A DNA stretch of 16,969 nt from Bacteroidales bacterium (GCA_021106665.1 JAIOTR010000342.1:1-16969); one strand, 5' to 3'; counted from the first letter of the stretch, positions 8,567 to 16,595 are shown. The notes: generated by a model from the sequence alone, not told the origin. Translations and numbers: made by a program.

Positions 8567-8893
8567 TATTTGTTATTCTATTCCTGTTTTACTCTTGATT
8601 CTTAAACTTCCGAAGCAATATCAATTTTTATAACCTTTGTTATCTTATATTTTTATGAGTCTCTTGCTAAATTCCAGTTACTTTAAAAATACTATATATC
8701 CTACAATATTCAATATTCATCATACTTACAAATAAAATAAAAGTTTCTACTTTTAACCTAATCCCAAATTTTTTTTAGTGATTTAGATAAATAAATATGT
8801 AAGCCCATTTCAAAATAAATAAAGTACAAGATATACATATAATTATCTTCAAAATAAAAATGTTTAAACAAATCTATAAAACCTTTGAAAACG
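8567..8893. other. 327-bp gene-free AT-rich gap between methyltransferase and flippase genes
   Basis: No credible coding region lies here on either strand. The stretch is very AT-rich, with small irregular repeats such as CAATATTCAATATT (8704-8717) and one hairpin (listed separately). TAGATTTG on the minus strand (8876-8869) matches the -7 consensus TAnnTTTG, but no TTG lies at the right distance upstream, so I do not call it a promoter. The gap is far longer than the other gaps downstream in the operon (1-59 bp). It may separate two transcription units. Confidence 0.5.
8738..8755 (-). terminator. Weak candidate terminator hairpin downstream of the methyltransferase gene
   Basis: TAAAAGT (8738-8744) and ACTTTTA (8749-8755) form a perfect 7-bp stem with a 4-nt loop. 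Read on the minus strand, the stem is followed by TTTTATTTG, a T-rich tail as in intrinsic terminators. The stem holds only one G-C pair and would be weak, and such pairs occur by chance in AT-rich DNA. Confidence 0.22.
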
Positions 8894-9721
8894 TTAGCTG
8901 AGTTTTACCAGCTGATAAGTCCCCTTTTCGGTATTAAACCACTCCTCAGAATAATTACTGAATTTTGTCATCCATTGTTTTACAATGTTATTGTCATCTT
9001 CCCTTAAACAATCGTCAAGCAGAATAATACCTCCTTTATTTAAATATTTGTCCAATAAAAATAATGAAGGGTATCTTGATTTGGGATGAATAAAAGCAGG
9101 AGGTCCATCAATGATTATGACATCGAATTTTATATCTGGATTTAAAAGGCTAATATCATACCATTTCCAATCTTCATTTTCAATCGTATAATTAATCAAA
9201 TTATTTGAATAAATAATAGTTTTACCAGATACATCATGTGATTTCAATAATTCATTTGTTCTATCCGCAAATTCTTTATCATGCTCAAAAGAGATCAAAT
9301 TTCCCCAATCTTTGTCATGAATTAAATATGAAATTATTAACGATGAAACACCACTGCCACACTCCAATATATTTCCAGGCTTTTTTTCAAGAATTTTTTG
9401 AATTATAATATTGGCAAAATCAGGAGATATTGCCCACCCCCTGAATGCAGGAAGTGGTTTTGTTATTTTTAATATTGAAAAAATTGAAAATAAGGATTCG
9501 ATTTGACTATAACTGGCATTATTTCCCTTTTCTAAGTAATCTATTTTATCATTTATTCTTTTATAATTAAATTGAATTAAAAATCCGATTAAAATAAATA
9601 CCATTACAGTAGAAAAAATAATAACAAGTAGTAAAGCATTATTATCAGAAAATAAATAACCAACAATTAGAACTACAACTATGTAAAATAATACAAACGA
9701 TATTAGAAGTGGTTTCTTCAT
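8894..9721 (-). CDS. Membrane-anchored class I SAM-dependent methyltransferase
   Basis: A 275-residue protein with two N-terminal hydrophobic helices (about 6-23 and 29-50) followed by a cytoplasmic Rossmann-fold methyltransferase domain. Motif I is ILECGSGVSS (118-127), with the GxG loop that binds S-adenosylmethionine. FEHD (145-148) supplies the acidic residue expected to hold the ribose. DVIIIDGPP (200-208) and GGIILLDDC (230-238) are the later strands. RGWAISPDFA (94-103) precedes the domain. The substrate is unknown; from the genes around it, it may methylate a sugar of the lipid-linked repeat unit or cap the chain. It lies between the wzc and wzx genes, an odd place for a modification gene, with gaps of 131 and 327 bp on its two sides. 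O-methylation is an inference, not shown by the sequence. Confidence 0.8.
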   Translation of the reverse strand: MKKPLLISFVLFYIVVVLIVGYLFSDNNALLLVIIFSTVMVFILIGFLIQFNYKRINDKIDYLEKGNNASYSQIESLFSIFSILKITKPLPAFRGWAISPDFANIIIQKILEKKPGNILECGSGVSSLIISYLIHDKDWGNLISFEHDKEFADRTNELLKSHDVSGKTIIYSNNLINYTIENEDWKWYDISLLNPDIKFDVIIIDGPPAFIHPKSRYPSLFLLDKYLNKGGIILLDDCLREDDNNIVKQWMTKFSNYSEEWFNTEKGTYQLVKLS

Positions 9722-9836
9722 TACTATTTATGGCCTTAAATTTACATGATACTATCCTTTTCTATACTATAAACAAATTAATATAAAGGACTTAAAAAAT
9801 GAAAAAATCAACCTTAGATGTAATTGATTCAAATCA

Positions 9837-9863
9837 AAAGTACTTTTTTTTGCTAAGTACTTT
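9837..9863. repeat. Inverted repeat at the end of the wzc gene
   Basis: AAAGTACTT (9837-9845) and AAGTACTTT (9855-9863) can pair as a 9-bp stem with a 9-nt loop. The unit AAGTACTTTTTTT is also repeated directly, because AGTACT is itself a palindrome. The right arm overlaps the last codons and stop of the wzc gene. On the minus strand this could act as a weak terminator, pause or processing site that lowers expression of downstream genes relative to wzc. The stem is AT-rich, so function is uncertain. Confidence 0.35.
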
Positions 9864-12294
9864 TTTTCTTTCCAAACATTCTTTTTATAAAACCCGATTT
9901 CCCGTTATCAGAATAATAATTTGATTGGTATGCGTAGCCATAAGAATTCTTTTTCATTCTTATATCATTTATTAAAATTGAAACATTACCTATTTTCTTA
10001 AGTTCTATATTCTTCAAATTATTTTTTACAGCATCCTTTAAAGAAATATTATGTCGAACCGCAAATATATTAATATCAGCATAACTAAATAAAAGGTAAG
10101 AATCGCTTACTGCACCAATTGGTGCGGAATCAATAACTATATAATCGTAAATTTCTTTTAATTCATCAAAAAATTCTTTTGTTCGATCTGAAGCTATTAA
10201 TTCTACTGGATTGGGAGGTATGGGACCAGCAGCAATTAAATCCAAATTTTCAATCTGTGTCGGTTGAATAATTTGCTTTATACTCGCATTATTGATCAGA
10301 AATGAAGTTATTCCCTTTTCATTTTTCAATTTGAAATCTTTGTATAATGCCGGTCTTCTCAGATCAAAACCTAATAGTAAGGTCTTTTTTCCAAGTAATG
10401 CATAAACTGAGGCAATATTTATACTGCTAAAAGACTTTCCTTCACCACTCATTGAAGATGTTATCAATATAACCATCTTATCCCTCCCCTTAGCAAAAAA
10501 CCTCAGGTTGGTTCGAATTCCTCTGAAAGAATCAGCTATTGGAGACTTCGGGTAGTCTTTAATTATTGTTGTTGCTTTGGATTTATTATGCAACACCTGC
10601 CCAATGATGGGAAGCGAAGAGATGTGTTCAATATCTTTAATATCACTTATTTTATTATTAAGAAAATCTCTGATAAGGATATATATGAATGGCAGGAGTA
10701 ATCCGAGAAAAGCTGCAATTATATAATTCATTTTTGTTTTGGGTGAAATGATACCAGCTTTAAAATAGAGAGCCTCATCCACTATTTCATAATCAGGTGC
10801 ATTAGAAGCTCGAGCAATTTGCGCTTCTGCTCGTTTTTGTAACAAGTAAGTGTAAATAGCATCATTTAATTTAAATTGTCTTTCCATACCTATCAACTCC
10901 CTTTCGGTTCTGGGCAACCTGGAAATCTGGCTATTTAATTTTGCCATTCTACTGTCAATATCCTGCAATTGTATTACAATTCTATTATAATTGTAATCAA
11001 TATTCTCCAGGATCGTACTCTTAACATTAGAAATCTGAATTTCAAGATCACGGAGGAAAAGATTTTTAGTATTATCATCCTGAAGGTAATTCATTCGTTG
11101 ATTATTCAAATCAAGCAATTCACCAATCAGTTCATTTAAAACCGGATCTTGTACTTCCATGGCAGATGGCGCAACAAGATCGGCCACATCGCTATTCCTT
11201 TCAAAATAATCATTTATATAATCATAATATTGCTGCCTAACAGTAATAATTACTTTTTCATTTTCAAGTGCATTCCTTTTTTCATAAAGCTTTTGACCCT
11301 GAAAACTTAAATTCATTACTTGATTTGAAGTTCGAAAATTTTGAAGTTTATTTTCAGCAAACATCAGTGAATCGGCAATATCTGCGATTCTGGAATCAAT
11401 GAATTGAACTGTGTTAAAAGCAATTTTATTTTTCTTCTCAAGATTTTTATCAAGATATACCCTGGTCAGGGTATTAAGAAAATCTGTTATTTGCTTTGGA
11501 TGTGAACCAGTTAAAGAGATATTCACTACCGAAGATGTTGTTGAGGTGGTAGCAATACTTAAACGTCCCTTAAATGAACCTGTTAGTGAATACAGGTTAT
11601 TAAAATAAAAAATAAGCCGGGCATTACTATACTCACGCGGGTTATAATTCTCATTTAAATGGACTACAAAATTATAATGTTTACCGGAAATTTTTTCGCC
11701 AAATTTATAAATTCCAAAAATATTAAGTGAATCAATGTATCCTGCCGGTTTGTTAGTTACATAATTATAGAGAGGCACTTCTGCTGCGCTGCAAGTTAAT
11801 CTAAAAGTTGTATCGCTAATAACATCAATAAAAAATCTTACATTAACAGGCTGATCAAGAGTTTGATCAATGATAACATGGATCGGTGAATTACTATATA
11901 ATTCAGTGTATGAATTAAACGGAAGAAAATCAAAGGGAAACATATTCTCTTCCTTTACATAACTTACTTCCAGGTTCAATTCCTGAATGGCATGATTTAT
12001 TACGGTAAATGATTTTAATACCGCCAATTCATTTTCTACATTACTAATTCCCCCAAAAAGATCTACACCAGACATCATTTCATCCGATCCCAGAAAAGAA
12101 CTTCTGGATTCTTCTCTGATCAGGATTGTAGTTGCATTAGCATATTTCCTATCACTATATTTATTAATGAAGAAAGCAATTATCAATGCTAAAAACAATG
12201 TAAATACAAAATAATATTTGTACCGTAATACTCTGAATATTATCTCTTTGAAATCTGTTTTTTGCTGAAATATTTCTTCTGATGCTTTTGCCAT
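9853..12294 (-). CDS. wzc: Wzc-type polysaccharide co-polymerase and BY-kinase
   Basis: An 813-residue inner-membrane protein that sets chain length and links polymerisation to export. The cytoplasmic N-terminus is followed by a first membrane helix (about 28-43), a Wzz-like periplasmic domain with ISNVENELAVLKS (83-95), a long coiled-coil region (about 290-450), the GNVR-type segment RLPRTERELIGMERQF (459-474), and a second helix (523-541). The C-terminal tyrosine-kinase domain has Walker A SSMSGEGKS (613-621), Walker A' LLLGFDLRRP (639-648) and Walker B IVIDSAP (719-725). A tyrosine cluster near the end (Y785, Y787, Y789, Y793, Y794) is the expected autophosphorylation site. The first Asp usual in Walker A' is Gly642 here. 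The gene starts 12 bp after the wza stop. The cognate phosphatase is not in the window. Confidence 0.93.
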   Translation of the reverse strand: MAKASEEIFQQKTDFKEIIFRVLRYKYYFVFTLFLALIIAFFINKYSDRKYANATTILIREESRSSFLGSDEMMSGVDLFGGISNVENELAVLKSFTVINHAIQELNLEVSYVKEENMFPFDFLPFNSYTELYSNSPIHVIIDQTLDQPVNVRFFIDVISDTTFRLTCSAAEVPLYNYVTNKPAGYIDSLNIFGIYKFGEKISGKHYNFVVHLNENYNPREYSNARLIFYFNNLYSLTGSFKGRLSIATTSTTSSVVNISLTGSHPKQITDFLNTLTRVYLDKNLEKKNKIAFNTVQFIDSRIADIADSLMFAENKLQNFRTSNQVMNLSFQGQKLYEKRNALENEKVIITVRQQYYDYINDYFERNSDVADLVAPSAMEVQDPVLNELIGELLDLNNQRMNYLQDDNTKNLFLRDLEIQISNVKSTILENIDYNYNRIVIQLQDIDSRMAKLNSQISRLPRTERELIGMERQFKLNDAIYTYLLQKRAEAQIARASNAPDYEIVDEALYFKAGIISPKTKMNYIIAAFLGLLLPFIYILIRDFLNNKISDIKDIEHISSLPIIGQVLHNKSKATTIIKDYPKSPIADSFRGIRTNLRFFAKGRDKMVILITSSMSGEGKSFSSINIASVYALLGKKTLLLGFDLRRPALYKDFKLKNEKGITSFLINNASIKQIIQPTQIENLDLIAAGPIPPNPVELIASDRTKEFFDELKEIYDYIVIDSAPIGAVSDSYLLFSYADINIFAVRHNISLKDAVKNNLKNIELKKIGNVSILINDIRMKKNSYGYAYQSNYYSDNGKSGFIKRMFGKKKST

Positions 12295-12306
12295 TTCCTA
12301 GCTAGC

Positions 12307-13089
12307 TTAGTTGGATTGTATAATAGTAAAATAAAGAGTCATTACTGTTACTATAGTAGTGATAGATGAAAGAAAAAGTGGCAAATTAGTCATTCTCAAA
12401 TTACGATATTTTTGGTTAATTGGTTTCACAATGATTGCATCGTTTGGAATAATATAATAATATTCTGATGACACTATATCTTTATCTGTTAAATCCAAAT
12501 AATAATAATTCAATTTATTTTTTGCCTCTCTGACCAATATAACGCTAGTTTTGTTTCCAAAGTCTTTAAATCCTCCAGCAAAGCTTATAGCTTGAAATAT
12601 GGTAATTTGATCACGGTAAAATGAATACTCTCCGGGTCTAGTAACCTCTCCTAAAACAGCTACAGTATTATTAACAAATTTTACAGTTATGGATATATTT
12701 GTCAAATATTCACTAACCTCCGTTTCAATAGTTTGTTGGGCTTCCTGCAAGGTCATATCCTTAACATAGATTTCTCCAACAAAAGGGAAATCAATGTAAC
12801 CTGATTGGTTAACAGTATAGCTTAATAGATTGATATTGGATTCCGATCCACCTCTTCCTTGATCAGCAAAAATATTTGCGGTTTTTTCATCTATACTCGA
12901 AACTTTGATATAAATATTATCAAATGGTTGTATTGTTTTTTCAGGACGAACATTATCATATTCATCTTGAATCTCATCAGGCTTTTGATCCTGTAGGTAC
13001 ATAAGTTTCTTTTTGGGAACACATGACGACAACGAAACCACAGAAACCAGTACCAGAAAAATTATCCTATATAAATACTTCTTATTCAA
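12307..13089 (-). CDS. wza: Wza-type polysaccharide export lipoprotein
   Basis: This outer-membrane lipoprotein is expected to form the channel through which the polymer leaves the cell. I place the start at TTG 13089, giving 260 residues: MNKKYLYR, a hydrophobic core, then lipobox LSSC with Cys23. An upstream in-frame TTG at 13137 would add 16 residues ahead of the signal peptide, but it falls inside the -7 promoter element. After the lipobox come PKKKLMYLQD, a polysaccharide export domain (about 53-138) and one SLBB domain (about 141-225) with VAVLGEVTRPGEY. A C-terminal hydrophobic helix (about 236-257) fits the membrane-spanning helix of Wza. One SLBB, against two in E. coli Wza, makes it a short form common in this phylum. 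It is directly followed by wzc, its functional partner. No Shine-Dalgarno is visible. Confidence 0.88.
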   Translation of the reverse strand: MNKKYLYRIIFLVLVSVVSLSSCVPKKKLMYLQDQKPDEIQDEYDNVRPEKTIQPFDNIYIKVSSIDEKTANIFADQGRGGSESNINLLSYTVNQSGYIDFPFVGEIYVKDMTLQEAQQTIETEVSEYLTNISITVKFVNNTVAVLGEVTRPGEYSFYRDQITIFQAISFAGGFKDFGNKTSVILVREAKNKLNYYYLDLTDKDIVSSEYYYIIPNDAIIVKPINQKYRNLRMTNLPLFLSSITTIVTVMTLYFTIIQSN

Positions 13090-13134
13090 AATATAAAAAT
13101 TGATAAAAAAAATGCACCTGTTATAATTCAGGTA

Positions 13135-13164
13135 CAAATTTAAAACTAATTCTCAGCTTACAAA
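13135..13164 (-). promoter_or_regulatory. Bacteroidota promoter for wza-wzc
   Basis: On the minus strand, TTTG (13164-13161) is followed by 18 bases and then TAAATTTG (13142-13135). This matches the Bacteroidota sigma-ABfr consensus TTTG / TAnnTTTG with an accepted spacer. Transcription should begin near 13128, about 39 nt upstream of the wza start chosen here. It means wza-wzc can be expressed independently of the phosphotransferase gene upstream. This is a consensus match, not a mapped start site. Confidence 0.6.
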
Positions 13165-13189
13165 AATAAATAGTCCCTTATTGGGAATA
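13161..13189 (-). promoter_or_regulatory. Dyad element upstream of wza (copy B of a repeated motif)
   Basis: On the minus strand TATTCCC, AATAA and GGGAC are followed by TATTTATTTTTG. The core is a TTCCC-N5-GGGA dyad centred at 13180, about 52 bp before the predicted transcription start, and the block ends in the -33 TTTG. A second copy lies in the divergent gap at 14740-14769. Position just upstream of -33 fits an activator site. The binding protein is unknown. Confidence 0.5.
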
Positions 13190-13198
13190 TTAATTATG

Positions 13199-14605
13199 TT
13201 ATGAGCCTGTTCCTTTAAGCATTGTTCTAATTGTTTTGAAGAATAGTACCAGATCTAATTTATTTGACCAGTTATCAATATATTGAAGATCCATTTTCAT
13301 CCAATCTTCAAAAGAAATATTATTTCTGTTTGGCTTTATTTGCCATGTACAGGTAATTCCAGGCTTCATTGACAATCTTCTTAATTGCCACCTTTCATAT
13401 TGTTTCACTTCAGATGGAATTGGAGGTCTTGGACCAACAAGGCTCATATCACCAATTAATACGTTTAAAAACTGAGGCAGTTCATCAAGACCTGTTTTAC
13501 GCAATATTCTTCCAAGTTTGGTAATCCTCGGATCATTCTTGATTTTAAATACAGGACCATCGGCTTCATTTGCTTCCATCAGTTGCTCTTTCAACTCTTC
13601 AGCATTTATAACCATTGTTCTGAATTTGTACATATAGAAAGTCCTACCCCTTAAGCCAACACGCTTTTGTTTGAAGAATATGGGGCCCTTGGATGTAAGT
13701 TTAATAAGCGCTGATATTGCTAATAATACAGGTGACCATACCAACAAAATAAAAAATGCAGCAAGCACTGACAACGTATTTTTTAATTTCAATGCAAAAT
13801 GATCTGATGGAGTATTATCAAAAGTCAGGAATGGAGTGTCATCAAAATGATTTAAATGTGCTTTTGTTGTTGACATACTAAATAGTTGAGACTGCATTCT
13901 AAAAACAACCCCCACTTCCTCACAATCATGAATTATTGCCCTAATACTTTTCTGATTAATTTCATTTTTGCAATAAATCACCTCATCTATCACATCAACA
14001 TCTATCATATTGCTCAAATTCACATGTTCAGGGTGAATACTAACAATATCCTTATATTTTTTAAAAATTTTGCTTGAATTCGTAATAACATATTTTAATA
14101 TATAGCCCCACTCTTTATTATCCAGTATCTTTTCAATAAATTCTTCAGATGAATCATCAGCAATAACAACTACATTTCTTGAATTATAGCCTTTCACCCT
14201 GAAATATTTCATCATACGATAAATTGAAATTCTGACAGTAAATAGTGAAAATAGGTTTATAATACCGAAAAACAATATAACAAGCCTGCTAATATTGATA
14301 AGCCTAAATAAGAAGACGAATAAAAATATTATTCCTAATCCAATAGCAATTACACTTAAGTAGGAAGCAAGAATTTTTGAATATGTTTTTGTTCGGTGCA
14401 TTTCGGAAAGATGTACCGATTTTAATAAAATAAACCATGTCGGAATTATTAATAATCCGACTACAAGATATTCATTCGGTGCATTTAATTTTGGCTCAAA
14501 AAACAAATCTCTGACTAAAAAAGCGACAAAGAATGAAAAAACTGATAGAAATACGTCGAAAACTCCGAAGATGTTGTTTATTTGTTGTTCCCTTTCTTTT
14601 ATCAT
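13199..14605 (-). CDS. Undecaprenyl-phosphate glycosyl-1-phosphate transferase (WbaP/WcaJ type)
   Basis: A 468-residue inner-membrane enzyme that starts the repeat unit by moving a hexose-1-phosphate from a nucleotide sugar to undecaprenyl phosphate. The N-terminal half has four membrane helices (within about 12-125) and a Rossmann-like CoA-binding-type domain (about 140-245) starting at RNVVVIADD. A re-entrant helix (about 277-302) leads into the catalytic domain: KQKRVG (312-317), YKFRTM (326-331), the catalytic D374-E375 in GLDELPQ, SLVGPRPP (388-395), and PGITCTWQI near the end. This order is the signature of the polyprenyl glycosylphosphotransferase family. Glucose or galactose is the usual substrate, but sequence alone does not decide. 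It is the first gene of the minus arm, faces two GT2 genes across a 286-bp gap, and is followed by wza after a gap that carries its own promoter. Confidence 0.94.
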   Translation of the reverse strand: MIKEREQQINNIFGVFDVFLSVFSFFVAFLVRDLFFEPKLNAPNEYLVVGLLIIPTWFILLKSVHLSEMHRTKTYSKILASYLSVIAIGLGIIFLFVFLFRLINISRLVILFFGIINLFSLFTVRISIYRMMKYFRVKGYNSRNVVVIADDSSEEFIEKILDNKEWGYILKYVITNSSKIFKKYKDIVSIHPEHVNLSNMIDVDVIDEVIYCKNEINQKSIRAIIHDCEEVGVVFRMQSQLFSMSTTKAHLNHFDDTPFLTFDNTPSDHFALKLKNTLSVLAAFFILLVWSPVLLAISALIKLTSKGPIFFKQKRVGLRGRTFYMYKFRTMVINAEELKEQLMEANEADGPVFKIKNDPRITKLGRILRKTGLDELPQFLNVLIGDMSLVGPRPPIPSEVKQYERWQLRRLSMKPGITCTWQIKPNRNNISFEDWMKMDLQYIDNWSNKLDLVLFFKTIRTMLKGTGS

Positions 14606-14891
14606 TGTTTTATGTTTTGGTAAACAGAAACTCTTTAAAATAATTTATTGAGTTACCGTGCCAATACTTAGTCAAAAATCATACCTGAGAACTAAAATGT
14701 TTAATTTCACACGTTTTCAACTGAATACAATATTTATCCTATTCCCAAAAAGGGAAATATTTATATTTGCGGGAAATTTTCTAAATTCGGGCAACTTATA
14801 CAATAATTGTTAAATTTAATAAATCAGGTTTAAAGGATTATTTGGTAAACTTTTTATCTAAGAAAGAGTATAAAATAACAATTAGAGCATT
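14606..14891. promoter_or_regulatory. Divergent intergenic region of the two polysaccharide arms
   Basis: No gene fits here. The region must hold the promoters for the phosphotransferase gene (leftward) and the GT2 pair (rightward). TATATTTG (14762-14769, plus) matches TAnnTTTG, but no TTG lies 17-23 bp upstream. TAAATTCG (14782-14789) is one base off the -7 consensus. No perfect leftward -7 match (CAAAnnTA on the plus strand) is present. The repeated dyad element listed next is the strongest signal. Confidence 0.5.
14740..14769 (+). promoter_or_regulatory. Dyad element in the divergent gap (copy A of a repeated motif)
   Basis: TATTCCC, AAAAA and GGGAA are followed by A and TATTTATATTTG. TTCCC (14742-14746) and GGGAA (14752-14756) form a perfect 5-bp dyad. 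Aligned with the element upstream of wza, 26 of 30 columns agree with one single-base gap. GGGAAAT is repeated again at 14771-14777, 19 bp after the first copy. It is inferred to be an operator for one or both divergent arms. Confidence 0.5.
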
Positions 14892-15782
14892 ATGATAAAA
14901 TTTGTTATAATATCACCAGTAAGGAATGAGGAGGATTTTGTTGAGAAAACAATTGAGTCTGTTATAAACCAAACCGTAATACCTGATGAGTGGATCATAG
15001 TTAATGATGGTTCGACCGATTTAACCCAGGAAATAATTGAGAAATACACTTATGATCACGATTGGATTAAATTAATTAATCTGAAAGATAGAGGATTCTA
15101 TTATCCCGGGACAGGAGTAGTGAATGTTATTAAACAAGGATTTGAGAACATTTCTAAAAATGATTGGGATTTTCTGGTTAAGCTAGACTGTGATATAACC
15201 ATTGAGAATAATTATTTCGAAAATATATTTAAGGAGTTTGAAAATAATCCAAAATTGGGCATTGCCAGTGGTGCTATACATTTAGTAAATGCTAACGGTG
15301 GACAAACAATAAAAGAAAAATCGCAATATGACCATCCCTGGGGAGCATCAAAAATATACAGAAGAAAATGTTATGATCAGATTAATGGATGGAAACCCAT
15401 TCCGGGTTGGGACCTAGCTGATGTTTTATCTGCTCAAATGAATAATTGGGAAACCCGATGTTTTGATGAATACAAAATATTTCATTTCAGGCAAACTGGG
15501 ATTAGAAGGGCAGGATTGACTAAAGGACGGTTTTTGTTAGGCCGGTTTCATTACCGTTATGGCTATGATCCGGTTTATACACTCTTAAAATCGATATATC
15601 GTATTGCAGAAAAACCGATCATTATTGGTGGGGTAAGCATTTTTCTTGGATACATTTACGCAGCAATTATAAAAGAAAAAAGGCTTTTTGATAAGGATAT
15701 GCGCAAATTTTTAAGAAAAAAACATCGAAAATACATTAATCAAAAAATTACTACCTTTAGTATTCACAACGGTAACTCATAA
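14892..15782 (+). CDS. GT2-family glycosyltransferase
   Basis: A 296-residue GT-A glycosyltransferase starting at ATG 14892. SPVRNEEDFVEKTIESV (8-24) and IIVNDGSTD (35-43) form the nucleotide-binding start of family GT2. The metal-binding DxD is D99-C-D101 in VKLDCDI. PGWDLADVL (171-179) is the acceptor-side acidic segment. A hydrophobic stretch (about 242-260) near the C-terminus suggests membrane contact, followed by a basic tail. It is the first gene of the rightward arm and is followed after 36 bp by another GT2 gene, so the two are probably co-transcribed. It is expected to add one sugar to the same repeat unit as the leftward genes. Donor and linkage are unknown. Confidence 0.88.
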   Translation: MIKFVIISPVRNEEDFVEKTIESVINQTVIPDEWIIVNDGSTDLTQEIIEKYTYDHDWIKLINLKDRGFYYPGTGVVNVIKQGFENISKNDWDFLVKLDCDITIENNYFENIFKEFENNPKLGIASGAIHLVNANGGQTIKEKSQYDHPWGASKIYRRKCYDQINGWKPIPGWDLADVLSAQMNNWETRCFDEYKIFHFRQTGIRRAGLTKGRFLLGRFHYRYGYDPVYTLLKSIYRIAEKPIIIGGVSIFLGYIYAAIIKEKRLFDKDMRKFLRKKHRKYINQKITTFSIHNGNS

Positions 15783-15818
15783 TTTTTTAATTTTGAATCA
15801 TATAACTTAAACCAATTG

Positions 15819-16595
15819 ATGAAGTTCTTTTCTATTATAACAATTTGTAAAAACAATCTTGAAGAACTTAAAAGAACTTATAACAGCATCAAATCTCAAT
15901 CTGATGATGATTATCAATGGATAGTTGTTGATGCAGATTCAACGGATAGAACAAAAGACTGGTTGGATAATATTGCAAAAGCCAATTGGATTTCAGAACC
16001 GGATAAAGGGATATATGATGCCATGAACAAAGGCATTTCAATGTCAAAAGAAAGATATATGATTTTCATGAACAGTGGGGACTGTTTTGCAACGAATAAT
16101 GTTTTAGAGATTTCAAAAAACAATATTAAAAAAAATAACTTTCCTGTTTTTGTTTTTGGTGATTCAATTGATGTTTCGGAAGACGATAAGGAATATTACA
16201 GGAAAGCCAAGAATTATGAAAAGAACCGGCTTGGCATGATAACACAACACCAGGCCATGTTTTTCAACCGGGACAAAATAGGTGATTCCAAATATTCCCT
16301 TGATTATCCACTTGCAGGTGATTATGCTTTTATCAGTTCAATAATCAATAATTTACATGATAAGGATTTATTGTATCTGGATTTCCCCATATGTAAATTT
16401 AGTATGGGAGGAACAAACGAAATGCAGCGTTTTAAAGCTATAAAGGAGGATTACAGGATAAGGAAAAACATTTTACAATTACCGGTAATTGTTTGCTCAT
16501 TCTTATATTTACTTCATTACATGCATGCTTTAATTAAAAAATTAAATCCATCATCCAGATTCATTCGTCATAAATCTGTTTCAAGTAACAATTAA
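15819..16595 (+). CDS. GT2-family glycosyltransferase, WfgS/WcaE-like
   Basis: A 258-residue GT2 protein. I use ATG 15819; the TTG directly before it would add one residue. FSIITICKNN (4-13) and VVDADSTD (36-43) are the N-terminal nucleotide-binding motifs. SEPDKGIYDAMNKGI (59-73) is the hallmark of the WfgS/WcaE-like subgroup, as is MNSGD (84-88), where the metal-binding DxD is replaced by NxGD, and ITQHQAMFF (141-149). The C-terminus has a hydrophobic stretch (about 220-238) and a basic end. Relatives add a hexose to O-antigen or colanic-acid-type repeat units on the cytoplasmic face. It lies between another GT2 gene and a GT4 gene in the rightward arm. Confidence 0.9.
   Translation: MKFFSIITICKNNLEELKRTYNSIKSQSDDDYQWIVVDADSTDRTKDWLDNIAKANWISEPDKGIYDAMNKGISMSKERYMIFMNSGDCFATNNVLEISKNNIKKNNFPVFVFGDSIDVSEDDKEYYRKAKNYEKNRLGMITQHQAMFFNRDKIGDSKYSLDYPLAGDYAFISSIINNLHDKDLLYLDFPICKFSMGGTNEMQRFKAIKEDYRIRKNILQLPVIVCSFLYLLHYMHALIKKLNPSSRFIRHKSVSSNN

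Noticed and set aside
8869..8876. Minus-strand TAGATTTG as a promoter for the flippase gene
   Set aside because: No TTG at the needed distance, and the leader would be about 300 nt. Single -7 matches are common in AT-rich DNA.
12299..12306. CTAGCTAG palindrome between wza and wzc
   Set aside because: An 8-bp palindrome in a 12-bp gap is too short and lacks a tail or second copy; it is likely chance.
14762..14769. TATATTTG as a -7 element for the rightward GT2 genes
   Set aside because: It matches TAnnTTTG, but no TTG lies 17-23 bp upstream. By alignment with the wza promoter this TTTG corresponds to a -33 element instead, and no good -7 follows at 18-20 bp.
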